This document shows positions 1 to 10,590 of a stretch of DNA of 64,000 nt, in pieces. The position numbers were made by a program, and so were the translations under genes. Source of the stretch: Isoetes taiwanensis (Eukaryota > Streptophyta > Lycopodiopsida > Isoetales > Isoetaceae); the NCBI GenBank assembly GCA_021234155.1, contig JAJEKV010000289.1:312001-376000 (forward strand). Direction: 5' to 3'. The notes below the pieces were generated by a model. That model was not told where the DNA came from. It saw only the letters and a program-made list of their open reading frames with translations, and did not search any database. Within the stretch, counting starts at the first letter, position 1. Each line of letters starts with the position of its first letter.

Positions 1-2
1 GA

Positions 3-683
3 TTGAGACAGCTAGGGACCCCCGTCGACTTGCAGAATGCTATATCTGAGACTATACGAGGCTTGCTCCGGTCGTCTCACACTGTCGGGGAGCCCGTTGT
101 TAGTAGCATTGGGGTGCGCCAGGGCTGCCCTCTATCCCCGACGCTCTTCGGCTTGTACATTGACCAGCTAGAAGAATGGCTAGCTGAGCACGGGGGGGGG
201 GGCGCTCAGTTGATGCACCACATAATCCGGCAACTCATATATGCTGATGATGTTGACCTGCTCGCATATACCCCAGAGGACATGCAACGCCACCTGGATG
301 CTTTGGACACTTTCTGCCAATTCACTGACATGAGAGTTAACTTGGCCAAGACAAGGGTGCTGCTGGTCCCATCATCCCGGCACCCACGCCTTCCCTCATT
401 CACTTACCAGGGGCAGGTAGTGGAGGTGGCTCAGTCTTATAAGTATTTGGGCATTGAGTTTTCTACTACCACACACTGGGATGCATCCATCAGGTTACGG
501 GTCACTGCAGGCTGGAAAGCCCTGTATGCAATGCAAAACAACGATCAAGGCGTAGCTGATGCATGGGGTCACCAAGCACACTTGTTCGGGGCCTTGGTTG
601 AATCGGGTCCTCCTCAATGGGGGCGAAGTGTGGGGCAAAGTGATATCCCTCACCACTTGGAACGATCTAGAGCAGTACTGTAA
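3..683 (+). pseudogene. LINE reverse transcriptase fragment
   Basis: This is the C-terminal half of a non-LTR reverse transcriptase, which copies element RNA into DNA at the target. Visible motifs are GVRQGCPLSPTLFGLYIDQ (about residues 37-55, the RT B region), the catalytic YADD (about residues 80-83) and YKYLGIEF (about 146-153), in the usual LINE order. The useful frame is left near base 600; the conserved continuation (VLLNGGEVWG) lies in another frame, so there is a frameshift. The family is clear; the clade is not. Confidence 0.85.
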
Positions 684-1323
684 GGCCTTCTTGGCCCGAA
701 CCTTTGGGAGTGAAATCCACGGTCCCATATCAGATCTTGCTCCGGGAGACAGGCTTCCTTCCATTCTGGAGAGGGTCATACTGGAACGTCACATTATTTA
801 CTTCCGGAAGGTGGTGGCTATGGATGAAGCCCGGCTGCCCAACCTTGCTTTGGCAAATGGCGATGGGCCCGGCGACTCAAAGCTTCTTTGGAAAGACAAG
901 CAAGCCCAGTGGTTCTCGCTATGGAATGTGCGGGCACCACGATGTGGACCGGTGCATACACCGAAGGAACGGCTGCCTTGAAGCAAGATTTGGATGCTTG
1001 CTTCATGGCCAAGCTTTGGGATCAGAGGCCCCCGGGTCACATGTCAAGGTGGCAAATTATCGGCAGCGTGTTAATCCCATGCTCACGAGGGGCCCACACC
1101 ACTACCTGCGCACCCATCTACCCATGAAAAGCGCTTGAGGGTGATTGCTTCCATTCGCGACAGTGCACACCACCTCCGCATTGAGACAGTGGAGATGGAT
1201 TGGGAGCCCGCGGAGGATAGAGTCCGCCGATCTTTGCCAACAAAGCCATTGAGGATGAAAGTCACGCCCTCCGGGGCTCGTCCGGCAGACGAGCATATCC
1301 GGGCCTCGGTGATGCTCGGTTAG
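604..1323 (+). pseudogene. LINE C-terminal region, frameshifted
   Basis: Downstream of the reverse transcriptase the LINE product continues in shifting frames: GGEVWG and a leucine-rich stretch (about 604-981), then LKQDLDACFMAKLWDQ (about 975-1025), then RVIASIRDSAHHLRIET (about 1138-1188). The last resembles the segment before the C-terminal Cys/His motif of plant LINEs; remnants of that motif are scrambled around 1230-1290. At least two frameshifts make it non-functional. Confidence 0.65.
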
Positions 1324-1640
1324 TTGTGCCCCATCGGGCCTTGCATGAGCTAATTGAGCACGGCCTCTGTAGGCTTGTTGGGATCGTACCTCGAGGAGGT
1401 AATGGATACGGAGTTCGATTATGCCCCCCGTCCGATATGAACCTCGCTTGTACTTGTGATTATGTATATAAGCATGCAGATATCAAAGCATCCTTATTGC
1501 TACTAAGGTTTTCCCGAAAACCCCGGGCGGGGGTTTTTAATCCACGTAGTAATATCGCTGCTTGCTCTCTTTGTACTTGGGTCCCATAGGCCAGTTGGTC
1601 TCCGTGGACGATAAAATCATATTCTATTCTATTCAATAAT

Positions 1641-2150
1641 GGCAAACCGATAGGTTTCTCTGCTGTGGGATCTGTTCAGACAAGTAACTGGAGAAGAATT
1701 GAAAATAAAAAATTTATGGTTACCTCGTTCAGTCGGGCCAGGGCCAGTCCGGCACCGACATGGGTATGGCAGAGGCTGCCGGAAAAAAGCCTCAATTATA
1801 GACCTTAAATAACCATTTCCGGTTTCTAATCTGCGACCATTCTATAGAAATACTAACAGCCGCTTCTTAATCTCGACAACAGAATCTTAGCTTGCTAATC
1901 CCTGTTGTTGCAGATTTGCAAGCCTTGTTTCGTGCCCTAAAATGCTATCCACGAGGCTTGCATGTTCAGCCCCTAAAATAAAAAGAGGGCTTTTGTTGTG
2001 AGCCCTTGGATGTTGGACCATTGAAAAAAAAAAGCTAAATCAACGACTAAGAAATGGTGCACTCTAGATGTACGCATTAGTACATCCATTCGAATACGCC
2101 ATGAAATCTTAGGAAAACCTTTGTGAAAAGCGTACAAAAACACCAAGAAA
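1641..2150. other. Spacer between LINE and copia element, no gene seen
   Basis: AT-rich DNA with no convincing coding frame or repeat. The copia 3' LTR should lie here, but no copy of the 5' LTR edge (the sequence above 7873) was found, so the LTR is truncated, too diverged, or deleted. Confidence 0.5.
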
Positions 2151-2164
2151 ACCCCCTGTTATTG

Positions 2165-2636
2165 TGCTACATATTCTGCCTCTGCAGTATACATTGCGAC
2201 ACATGATTGTTTTTTGCTTTTCCATGCTATTGTAGCTCCTCTAGCATAAAATAATATCCAAATGTAGACTTTCTAGTGTCAATATCACTTCCCCAATCAG
2301 CGTCAACATACCATGTTAGAATTAAATTGTTATTGCTAAAAGTCAAGCCATGATCTTGTGTGAATTTTAGATATCTGAGTACTCTTTTAGCTGCTGCCCA
2401 ATGCTGGTGACCTGGATTATTTGTAAACCTGCTTAGAGACTAACAGTAAACGAAATGTCAGGCCTGGTGCTATTTGACACAAAGAGCAAACATCCTATCA
2501 GCTCCCTATAAGGCACTTTTTCCATTTGATGCTCCTCTTTCACTGTTTTGGGACTCATGCTGGAAGATAATTTAAGCCCTTGTACAATAGGTGTCTTGGA
2601 CACATTACAATCTACCATATGAAATCTTTTAAGCAT
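2165..2636 (-). pseudogene. copia RNase H region
   Basis: The part at 2433-2636 reads PYRELIGCLLFVSNSTRPDI, the classic connection between copia RT and RNase H. Further on (about 2180-2430) are AAKRVLRYLKFT and WYVDADWGSD, the RNase H start with its catalytic Asp, in a different frame. A frameshift near 2440 and a stop within the RNase H end make it a relic. Confidence 0.8.
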
Positions 2637-3226
2637 ACCTTCGATGTTCCTTTTTGAGTAATGGTCAGCCTCTTGCTTTGCATATCCCCCCTCACTTCCA
2701 TCCCCAGAAATTTTCTTAACTGTCCAAGATTAGTCATTTGGAACTTGTTTTTCAAGATTTGCTTGCAATGTTCTAGTATTTCTGGATCACTTGGAACCAT
2801 GATATTATCATCCACATATAATGCGATAATGCAGAATTGGTTGCCCCTGTTCAATATATGAATGTTTCCATCATTTAAAAATTTATTAAATCCTTGTTCT
2901 TGCAGATATTGATCAATACATTTGTACCACATTCTTGGGGATTGTTTTAATCCATAGACTGCACGCTTGAGTTTCCATACGATGCCTTCTTGATCTACTT
3001 CAAAACCAGATGCTTGTTTCATGTAGACTTCCTCATCAAGCTCAACATTTAAAAATGTTGTGCTTACATCCATGTGATGCACTTCCAAATTATTAGCATT
3101 TGCAAATGCTAATAGGATTCTTATGCTAATTAGCTTAACTATTGGTGAGAATGTCTCTTCGCAGTTCATTCCCTTCCTTTGTGTGAATCCTTGTGTCCTA
3201 GCATGCCTTGAATTTTTGTTCACCAT
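2612..3226 (-). pseudogene. copia reverse transcriptase
   Basis: A 204-codon open stretch with hallmarks of copia RT: GFTQRKGMNCEETFSPIVK near the start, MDVSTTFLNVELDEEVYM (the first catalytic Asp region), VYGLKQSPRMWY, and ALYVDDNIMV with the catalytic YVDD. It is one of the better-kept pieces, but stops upstream and downstream cut it off from the rest of pol. Confidence 0.88.
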
Positions 3227-4395
3227 TCAAATCTGTTTTTAATTTGTAAATCCACTTGCTGCCAATAACTTTTAGGTTTGACAACTACCTCATAAGTATT
3301 GGTTCTATTGAATGCTTGCATTTCTTCCAACATGGCTTGCTTCCATTCTTCAGAATATTCTGAATTTATGGGTTCTTCATAATTTAGAGGGATTGTGGGT
3401 TCAAGCAGAGCAAGTACATAATTGATATCTACGGCCCCATTGTTTATTCTTCTGCTTTTGCCATTTTCTATTCTGGATACTCTAATGGATTAATGTCCAG
3501 CTGCTCCCTGAGTTTTTTCAATTTCAGTTTTTCTTCTTTTTTTTTTCCTTGAGCATTGTCTGACTCGGTTTATCCTTATGAACATCACTGTTATTGGAGT
3601 CTTCTATTTCTCCTTGTATTGATTGTAATTCATCTTCCGATTCCCCTTGCATTGTCTGATCCTGTGCCTCATTTTCACTATCAGAGTCATATACATCAAT
3701 ATTTTGAGTGTGCATTTCCCCTTTGAACTTGTCCTTTCCTTTTTCTGGTCCCTTGACTGCTGAGATAGTATTTCTGTCCTTGTAGACACCTGTCTCATCA
3801 AAAACCACATCTCTACTTATCAAAATTTGTTTCTTGTTCACATCAAATAGTCTATAGCCCTTGGATTGCTCATCACAGCCTGCAAGATAGCATTTTACTG
3901 ACCTGTCGTCAAGCTTTTTTCTGATTTCCTTTGGAACATGAACATAAGCAACACATCCATTAAGTCTTGAACATATCATATGTAGGTTTTTGCCCATTCC
4001 ACATTTCCTCTGGAGTCTTACCCTTAATAGAGGCTGAAGGAAGTTTATTTTGAATCATTACTATTGTTTTCACTTCTTCATCCCACAAGAAGTTTGGCAT
4101 ACCTGATTGTTTAAGCATAGAGCTGACAGCATCAAGAATAGTTCTATTCTTTCTCTCAGCAATTCCATTTTGTTGAGGAGTGTACTTGTATGTTAGTTGT
4201 CTTTTTATCCCGTTATTTCTACAGTTTTTGTTAAACTCACTTGATAGAAATTCTCCTCCTCTGTCTGACCTGATACATTTTATCTTTCTTCCAGTTTCTC
4301 GTTCGACTTCTTGCTCAAAATTTTTATAGGCAGCAAAAGCTTGGTCCTTGTGCTTAAGAATATAACGTTTGGTTTTCCTTGAGAAATCATCTATA
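3227..4395 (-). pseudogene. copia integrase core and C-terminal part
   Basis: About 4000-4260 encodes, over broken frames, YTPQQNGIAERKNRTI, the copia integrase core around the catalytic Glu. The open stretch 3524-3997 continues with VAYVHVPKEIRKKL, KCYLAGCDEQSKGYRLFD and ISRDVVFDE, the conserved C-terminal block. An acidic Ser/Glu-rich linker follows before the RT. Several frame breaks. Confidence 0.82.
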
Positions 4396-4399
4396 AAAG

Positions 4400-4630
4400 T
4401 TATAAAGAATCTTTTATCATTATACTTGTTATATTAATAGGGCCACATAGATCTGTGTGAATAAGATCCAGAATTCCCCTTGCTCTTTTTGGGGATTTCT
4501 TGAAACTAAGCCGAGTATACTTTCCCAACATGCATCCTTCACAAACAAAGTTCTCATGTTCTTGTACTTCTGCATTAATCATCTTATTCTTAATCATGTA
4601 ATGGATGTTGTTTAGATGAGTATGACCCAA
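4400..4630 (-). pseudogene. copia GAG-pre-integrase zinc-finger region
   Basis: The frame reads GHTHLNNIHYMIKN and then CEGCMLGKYTRLSF and HTDLCGPI. The spaced His and Cys residues are the HHCC zinc-binding module of copia integrase, and HTDLCGPI is its usual junction into the catalytic core. The frame is cut at 4400. Confidence 0.82.
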
Positions 4631-4760
4631 TCTATCATGCCATTATCTGATTGACGGATGAGCAGTATAATATATTGAGCCTTCTGTCTTCAACTTATCA
4701 AGAGCAAATAGATTTCCAACTCTTTTTGCAATAAATTTTAATTCATCCTCGAGAAAGATA

Positions 4761-5465
4761 TTACAGTGCATTTTCAAAACAAATCTTGTAGGTTAAGTCT
4801 ACAAGTTGACTAACATAAATTAGATTTCTGACTACTGAAGGCACACAAAGAACATTTTTAAATTCTACTGGTTGTCCACTCAGATCATAGATCTCCAGCA
4901 ACCATGATTCTTCCACTTGTTGCAAGTTTCCATCTCCAAGTTGAATATAGCTTGAATTGCTCCTTGTTCTTTCCTTTAGATCACTTCCATTTTTAATTAC
5001 GCATCTCTCAGCTCGTGAATCTAAGGTAAGTAAGTCATCTTTCTTTTTAGTTCTATGCACATTCAAAGTATGAAACAAAACAGGGATGGAATTTACCTCT
5101 GTATTTTCGTCCACATCTTCCACGACTTCATTGTTTACTTCCTTTGTCAAATTTATTCTAGCAACATTTCTTCCTCTTCCTCTTCGTCTGTTATTAGATT
5201 TCCCTCTAGTCCCTTCTCTGAATTCTCCCCTTCCTCTTCCTTTTGCAAAGCCTCTTGGACTAAAACAGTTTGCTGCCTGGTGTCCAAACCCCTCACAATT
5301 GTAGCATATGTTGTCCTTTGACAACTTAGGGCAATTGTTTTTAAGATGCCCATCATAGTTATTGCAATGATAGCAAGGTTCAAGTTTTTTTTTCATGGTA
5401 TGGATCTTTATTTTTACCTCTTACAGCATACAAAATCTTAGAATGTTCCTCGTGTTCCCTAATTA
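4761..5465 (-). pseudogene. copia gag C-terminus (zinc knuckle) and protease
   Basis: CYNCEGFGHQAANC is a CCHC nucleocapsid knuckle, preceded by a second Cys/His cluster (CYHCNNYDGHLKNNC) and followed by an Arg/Gly-rich linker. The protease follows, but its active site reads LDSRA where an Asp-Ser/Thr-Gly is expected, so catalysis is probably lost. The open sequence continues upstream of the first Met (QKLIIREHEEHSKILYAVRG), which shows that gag was contiguous before the insertion at 5466. Confidence 0.85.
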
Positions 5466-5546
5466 TGAGTTTTTGTTCTAACTCAAGAGGTTATGGACAT
5501 GCGAGATCAGCTATGTCCTCGGGCACACACTTGACATATATATATC

Positions 5547-5950
5547 ATATCATAACACATATATATGTTCTTATGTTTGTCCTCCTGAATCCGGCCGTTG
5601 ATCCGAGATCCTACGGCTCACGTGGCTTTGGGACGTATCCTACAGCCCAGATGGCTTGGTAGTTTGTGTATAGACTATATGTAAGCGATCCTATGGTCCA
5701 GGTTGATCTGATCCTGATCGTCGGTCTGAGATCCTACGGCTCACGTTGCTTTGGGACACATCCTACGGTGCACATGGCTTTGGGAATTATATGTAATCGA
5801 TCCTACGGTCTAGGTTGATCCGATCTTGATTGTCGATCCGAGATCTTACAGCTCACGTGGCTTGGCACATATCCTACGGTGCACATGACTTTGGGAATTA
5901 TATGTAATAGATCCTATGGCTCATGTTGCTTTAATTATTATCACGTGGTG
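5547..5950. repeat. GATCCTACGG-type interspersed repeats
   Basis: The phrase GATCCTACGG and variants recur with GGCTTTGGGA and CACGTGGCTT at irregular spacing. The left edge (ATATATATGTTCTTATGTTT, near 5552) occurs as its reverse complement at the ends of both repeat units near 41740 and 42300, which ties the two loci together. Confidence 0.7.
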
Positions 5951-6040
5951 AGATCTTGACCCTTGATCGGGTCCAAGATACTACGGCCCAAGTTGAATGC
6001 TCATCCCTTAGGAAAAGGCTTTTAAAATTTTTTATGTTGT

Positions 6041-6102
6041 GTGGGGGATTCGAACCCTGGCCATTGATCCCCCAGCCCCCCATTCTAACCACTAGACCAA
6101 GC
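6041..6102 (-). repeat. tRNA-derived SINE-like fragment
   Basis: On the minus strand an A box (TGGTCTAGTGG, near 6089-6099) and a perfect B box (GGTTCGAATCC, near 6047-6057) are spaced as in a tRNA. The region between them is G-rich and does not give a clear anticodon arm, and no acceptor stem pairs convincingly. A SINE head or tRNA pseudogene therefore fits better than a working tRNA gene. Confidence 0.6.
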
Positions 6103-6129
6103 ATTAATTATACTAATAGTTTATGTTTC

Positions 6130-6760
6130 AAATATACTTAAGGGTAATGTTTCCATTAAGATAAAATAGACTATAATATTCTAGCTAGTTCAAGAAAGTT
6201 CTAGAATGTTCTGGAAGGCTCTAGAAAGTTCTAGAATCTTCTAGAAAGTTCTAGAACATAAGGGAATCTAGGGGGATCTAAGAAAATTCTTCCAGAAAGT
6301 TCCAAATTGTTCTAATAAGTTTTAGAATGTTCTAGAATGTAGGAGAATCTTAGGGAATGCAAGGAAATCTAGGGAAATACTTCTAGAAAGTTCTAGAATA
6401 TATTGAAAGTCTTAGAATGTTCTAGAAAGTCTTAGAATGTTCTAAAAAGTTATGGAATGTAAAGGAATCCAAAAGAATCTAATAGAATCTAAGAAAATCT
6501 TATAAAATGTAAGAGAATCTAGGAAAATATTTACAAGCCTAAGGGAATCTCTTAAAATCTGGGGGATCTAAAGGAATCTTCATAAAATCTAAGGGAATCT
6601 AAGAAAATGTTGATGAAATCTTAGAGTATCTAAGGGAAATCTTTATAGAATCTCTTTGAATCTCATGTAACGTAAGGGAACCTAGGGCAATCTCATAAAA
6701 TCTAAAGGAATCTAAGGGAATCTAAGGGGATCTTCATAGAATCTTGGAGAATCTACGGAA
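6130..6760. repeat. AGGGAATCTA-type degenerate minisatellite
   Basis: Short diverged units such as AAGGGAATCT and CATAGAATCT repeat over 600 bases, with TCTAGAAAGTTCTAGAA variants in the first part. The reverse-complement form (AGATTCCCTT) makes up most of 40070-42120. No coding potential. Confidence 0.8.
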
Positions 6761-7207
6761 ATCCAATGGAACAAATGCTCACGAAACCTCTAAGAGAACC
6801 TTGGTAGAATCTTAGAGAATCTACGAATTTAGAGTATTCTCAAAAGATTCTTTTAGAATGTAGGGCACGACAAGAACTTGCACGTAGAAACATGCTAAAA
6901 CTCGAACATGCACCGTAGGACGCATTAAATTTCTTGTATATATATACATTTATTTCATGATGATGTATACTTGTACAGTTTGACAATCCAATGGAACAAA
7001 TGCTCACGAAACCTCTAAGAGAACCTTGGTAGAATCTTAGAGAATCCACGAATTTAGAGTATTCTCAAAAGATTTTAGAATGTAGGGCACGACAAGAACT
7101 TGCACGTAGGAACATGCTAAAACTCGAACATGCACCGTAGGACGCATTAAATTTCTTGTATATATATACATTTATTTCATGATGATGTATACTTGTACAG
7201 TTTGACA
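6761..7207. repeat. Tandem duplication of about 223 bp
   Basis: 6761-6985 and 6986-7207 are direct copies differing by a 3-base deletion and a few substitutions. Each starts ATCCAATGGAAC and ends CAGTTTGACA. The near identity shows that this is younger than the surrounding minisatellite. Confidence 0.9.
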
Positions 7208-7214
7208 GCATTCA

Positions 7215-7763
7215 TATTACTGCCACGGTTTTTTCCCTCGAAAACCCTTCGAAAACCCTTCTTTTTGTTTTTTGCTACATTTCTGACTAATGTAGACAGT
7301 TGATCATAGTTGGAAAAAGCTCTTGCTATTGTCATTACTTGATGTCATTTGTGATTGTTACTCTAGCTGCCGCCAAGTCTACTATAAGATTATCAAGTCT
7401 CCGAAAGAATTCTGTCACATCATCTTTTTCATTGAATTTTAAAGTTCTGAGTTCTCTATCCAAAACATCAAGCCGGGATGAGGTTTTATTCTCATATGTT
7501 TTAATCAAATATTTCCAAATAGACCTAGAACTCATCCCTCTAACCTTCAGTAGAATGCTAGAGCCCAATTTAACAGTGATTATGCTTTTGGCCTCTATTA
7601 GTTTTGCAGAGATACTAACCTCCTTACTGGTTACTTCAGCAGAGCTTGAGCTTTCACTTGTTGATTTTTCCATGGCTGTACTTTTCTTGTTAGAGTCACT
7701 GACATCTTCACAAACGTCTGTATCTTCACCAACATATGGCCACAATCTTTCTACCTCAAGCAC
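7215..7763 (-). pseudogene. copia gag N-terminal part
   Basis: The open part (7335-7763) reads SSILLKVRGMSSRSIWKYLI, RELRTLKFNEKDDVTEFFRR and DNLIVDLAAARVTI, the typical copia gag (UBN2-like) capsid region. The sense continues in another frame (SFSNYDQLSTLVRNV) to about 7215, where the insertion begins. Confidence 0.8.
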
Positions 7764-7858
7764 TTGTTTGATTTTTACCTTCTACACTTGGAACCCTCTT
7801 GTTCCCTTAAACACATCTTCTGCACTCAACAATGAAGCACCCAGTCATGATTAGAACT

Positions 7859-7870
7859 ACTCTGATACCA
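7859..7870 (-). other. copia primer-binding site (initiator tRNA-Met)
   Basis: The minus strand reads TGGTATCAGAGT, complementary to the 3' end of plant initiator tRNA-Met, the usual copia primer. It is preceded by ...TTTCA and two T, which fits an LTR ending in CA at 7873. This fixes the 5' edge of the internal region. Confidence 0.85.
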
Positions 7871-7872
7871 AA

Positions 7873-8436
7873 TGAAACAAGATGCTGCGCACAGGGGGTT
7901 GCCCTCCATAGCCAGAGGGTGAAGTGGCTTAAATCATACTTCAAAGTCATGTTTTCACACCATCCATCGCCGGCAGACTTAGATATGCAGGCAATGAGGT
8001 TTTTTACATAAAAATGATCACTACCCTCAAATTGGCTTCAAGATATCTATTTTCTGATCTTTTCCTTTGGCCAGAAAACTCGTGGATGGATTAAAGAATT
8101 CCATGCGTTTGCCACAAAGAAACTCTCCAATTCAGAGACATTCGATGTTTCAATGCACATGGCCTGCTTCAAGATTTTTCGCAAGCACAGTATGAGCTGC
8201 ATCGGATTCCACAAAGGTACCTTCTCCTATAATAGTTTTGCCTTGGAATTTTCTTTTTGTGGGTTCTTTTGCAACTCCAATGCTGATATATGCTGTTGGG
8301 ACTAACAAGTTAAGGAATTGGAATGGAAAGTCCAATCCAAAGTATCCCCTGTTGTGTAAACATCAAGAAATATAAAAGAAGCGTCGCACATGGACCACTG
8401 TGCCACGATTTCTAAGGCTGATAAGCCTGATTCGAA
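7873..8436. other. Possible copia 5' LTR remnant, otherwise nothing recognised
   Basis: By position next to the primer-binding site this should begin the 5' LTR. Without a second copy its extent cannot be set. Short open frames on both strands show no recognisable domain. Confidence 0.35.
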
Positions 8437-8615
8437 GGTCCAGTTACCAGGTTGAATTATTCGCGGTCCAGAATGTAGGTGATTGCAGGGAACAATAGAT
8501 TTGGAGAAGTTACCAACATATCCTTGGTATATTAATTTCAGCATATATCTAGGATATGCCAGAATCCCACGTAAGCAAGGGTTTGCCTCCCTAGGGGAAA
8601 CCCAAAAAGTCGCCC
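8437..8615 (+). repeat. Hairpin-ended repeat family, copy 1
   Basis: Diverged direct copy of 10425-10590. Shared landmarks are GGTCCAGTTACC-like sequence, TTTGGAG, a TATATCTAGGATATGCCA block and the end AGGGTTTGCCTCCCTAGGGG followed by AAACCC. The end can fold on itself (GGGTTT with AAACCC). This could be the terminus of a transposon. Confidence 0.6.
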
Positions 8616-9190
8616 TTTGTCTCAAATCTAACCTTCCAGGTCCCCATAGCCACGTCTAAGACCCCTGTTTTTAAACGTACTAGATTTCTCTCCTTGATCT
8701 TCAGAGCCAAAATATGATGTAAGCTGTCTAGCTTTGTTGCAAATATTTATAGTCCCTAATTCATTCATAGGTCTATTGAAGACTGCGGACAATCCACAGG
8801 CTGGGTGGAATTTTACAGTGGAACTCGAATTAAACTCTAGATTTTGCTATGCCGATGAAATCAATTGCTGAATTGAGGTTTCAAACGAAAGAAATACCTG
8901 GGGACACACTGATTGAGGAATGTCGGAGAAGGGCGACGGATTCAAAAGGTGCAGATACAGAAGGGAAGAGCCGGACGTGGTCGGGGGAGACGGTCGAGGG
9001 AGATGGGAGAATGATAGATATATCTAATTCAAATTTTACTTGAACTTAGATTTTACCAAGGCTTTGAATAATGCATATTTGAAATTATTAGATTTTGGAA
9101 TAATTTTTCTGGTTTGGTTCCTTAGTCTATGGGACATGATTTCTGGTTTTGTGCGGAAAAACTACTAATTTCCTCTATCTACACCGTTCT
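8616..9190. other. Unassigned stretch
   Basis: An open frame at 8849-9043 (+) has no recognisable motif. No repeats beyond the neighbouring family. Confidence 0.3.
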
Positions 9191-9195
9191 GCCTT

Positions 9196-9220
9196 TCTAT
9201 CTATCTATCTATCTATCTAC
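9196..9220. repeat. (CTAT)n microsatellite
   Basis: Six tandem CTAT units, flanked on both sides by the phrase ACACCGTT(C/T)TGCCTTTCTAT, so the tract lies inside a short local duplication. Confidence 0.9.
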
Positions 9221-9654
9221 ACCGTTTTGCCTTTCTATGGCAAATATTTATATGGGCAATGTCACGCTATAACCATAAGCTAACATTTTTTATATATTTT
9301 GCACAACATTCACAATTTACACTAGTTTTAACACACTGTATACAATATTTAAGACATATTTATCACCAAGAACTCGGGTTGGCAGAGAGCATTAACGGAC
9401 AAATTGACATTTAGCAGACACGTGGGCCAATGGTAGGATTTGCCAGGCTGTATTCCCACCTACCTCTGGCCATACGAAAAAATCATTACAGTGTCAGTAC
9501 GATTCTGGCAAACTGTCCCGTTTCAATCGTCCGGGCAACGCTCGAGCCTGTGACCTTGCTTTTTGCTTTTGCCTTAGCAGAGAGGCCATGGCCATGGAGA
9601 TCATTTCCATTACGGCACTATAATGCTTGAAGGATTAGCTATGGCGCTACCAGA
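9221..9654. other. Unassigned stretch
   Basis: AT-rich first half, more balanced second half with short open frames of no recognisable family. Confidence 0.3.
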
Positions 9655-9965
9655 AACTGATAATCCTCTCCATGCAACTGCATGCAATAGAGCTTTGCAT
9701 GTCCATTCCGATTCCTTGCATGTTATAATGCATGGCCAGTTTCCCTATAAATCAGAGCTTTCAAATCCGGCAAGGTTAACCACTCCGGTGATCCAGAACA
9801 AAGGTTTCGGCTTTGGCGCTACTTTGAATCCTCAATCCAATGCATGCAAACTGCATGCCTTTCATCTTTGCATGTCTTTTCTGGCCCTTTGCATGCCTCA
9901 GAGCCTGTCTGATTACCTATAAAAATAGAGAGTTCAAATTCGGTCAGAATTCCATTGACGAGTGG
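9655..9965 (+). promoter_or_regulatory. Tandemly duplicated promoter-like block with RY elements and TATA boxes
   Basis: Two tandem copies (about 9659-9793 and 9827-9962, offset about 168) each carry several CATGCA/TGCATG (RY) motifs within 70 bases, then a TATA-like CTATAAA (9746 and 9917), then TTCAAAT(C/T)CGG. RY elements bind B3 factors such as ABI3/FUS3 in plant seed-type promoters. The arrangement is visible; activity is inference. No confident gene follows, so it may be a promoter remnant captured by a repeat. Confidence 0.45.
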
Positions 9966-10424
9966 GCTCAAGCTGCGGGCGATGGAGATTAGCGCTTGCA
10001 AGTGAGGTAGGGGAATCTTATGCTGGTCATATTGTGAAAAGATCTCTGAAAAAAGCTTCTATTTAACAGGTGATCAGGGTCTCTATGATCTGCTATGCTT
10101 ACACAGGAACCACAAGCAACGGATTCGAAGCAATGACTGGGCCGATCTCCATAGCTAAGCATAGAGCCATTACATTTTTCCTTTCCTCAGAAGATCGCTG
10201 CTTGAACAAAACTAATCCGGCACTCCTTTTCTTACCAATACAATTGGGACTTCTATTTTTGCCAGGCTTACCGGCATGAAAGATGAGTTCAAAAATGCTT
10301 AGTGAACGTCCCTTTTACCTTGCTTCTAACTTTGATTTTCCCATTCCATAACAGATTCCAGAGCCAGCACAACCAGTCCAGTATCCTATTCATCAAATTC
10401 AAGCTTCTATCTGCCATGCCAGTT
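9966..10424. other. Unassigned stretch downstream of the promoter-like block
   Basis: Short open frames on the + strand (such as 10070-10279) show no recognisable domain. If the upstream block is active, this would be its transcribed region. Confidence 0.3.
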
Positions 10425-10590
10425 AACCGGTTGGACCATCTTCGATTTAGAACGCAAATGACTGCCAGTTTACAGGGTACAGTCGGTTTGGAGCAGTCAT
10501 CAATATATTCTGAGTATATTCCAGCATATACTCAGGATATGCCACAACCCCATGCAAACGAGGGTTTGCCCCCTTAGGGGCAACCCAAAA
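10425..10590 (+). repeat. Hairpin-ended repeat family, copy 2
   Basis: Related to 8437-8615. It ends with GGGTTTGCCCCCTTAGGGGC followed by AACCC, an almost perfect palindrome (GGGTT..GCCCC / GGGGC.AACCC). Confidence 0.6.

Larger units (their letters stand above)
1..1636 (+). mobile_element. Decayed LINE (non-LTR retrotransposon), 5'-truncated by the window edge
   Basis: The segment is clearly richer in G+C than the sequence after it and encodes, over several frames, the back half of a LINE polyprotein: reverse transcriptase, then the C-terminal region. It ends near a short TTCTA-rich tract (about 1619-1636), which could be the 3' tail. The element is dead because the reading frame shifts at least twice. 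The start lies outside the window. The 3' boundary is approximate and no target duplication was found. Confidence 0.75.
5466..7207. mobile_element. Repeat-rich insertion inside the copia gag
   Basis: Gag coding sense stops near 5466 and resumes near 7210, so about 1.74 kb was inserted. It contains GATCCTACGG-type repeats (about 5547-5950), a tRNA-like piece (6041-6102), an AGGGAATCTA-type minisatellite (about 6130-6760) and a 225-bp tandem duplication (6761-7207). The same modules, inverted, form 40036-42306. It is probably a non-autonomous element. No clean terminal repeats or target duplication were found. Confidence 0.6.
2151..7870 (-). mobile_element. Degenerate Ty1/copia retrotransposon internal region
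   Basis: Read on the minus strand the order is primer-binding site, gag, zinc knuckle, protease, GAG-pre-integrase, integrase, reverse transcriptase, RNase H and a possible polypurine tract (AACAGGGGGT, 2151-2160). The integrase-before-RT order defines Ty1/copia. All parts are in broken frames, and gag is interrupted by a 1.7 kb insertion at 5466-7207. LTRs could not be matched at either end, so the element is old. Confidence 0.88.

Noticed and set aside
6041-6102. Functional tRNA gene
   Set aside because: A and B boxes are good but acceptor and anticodon stems do not pair; a SINE head or pseudogene fits better.
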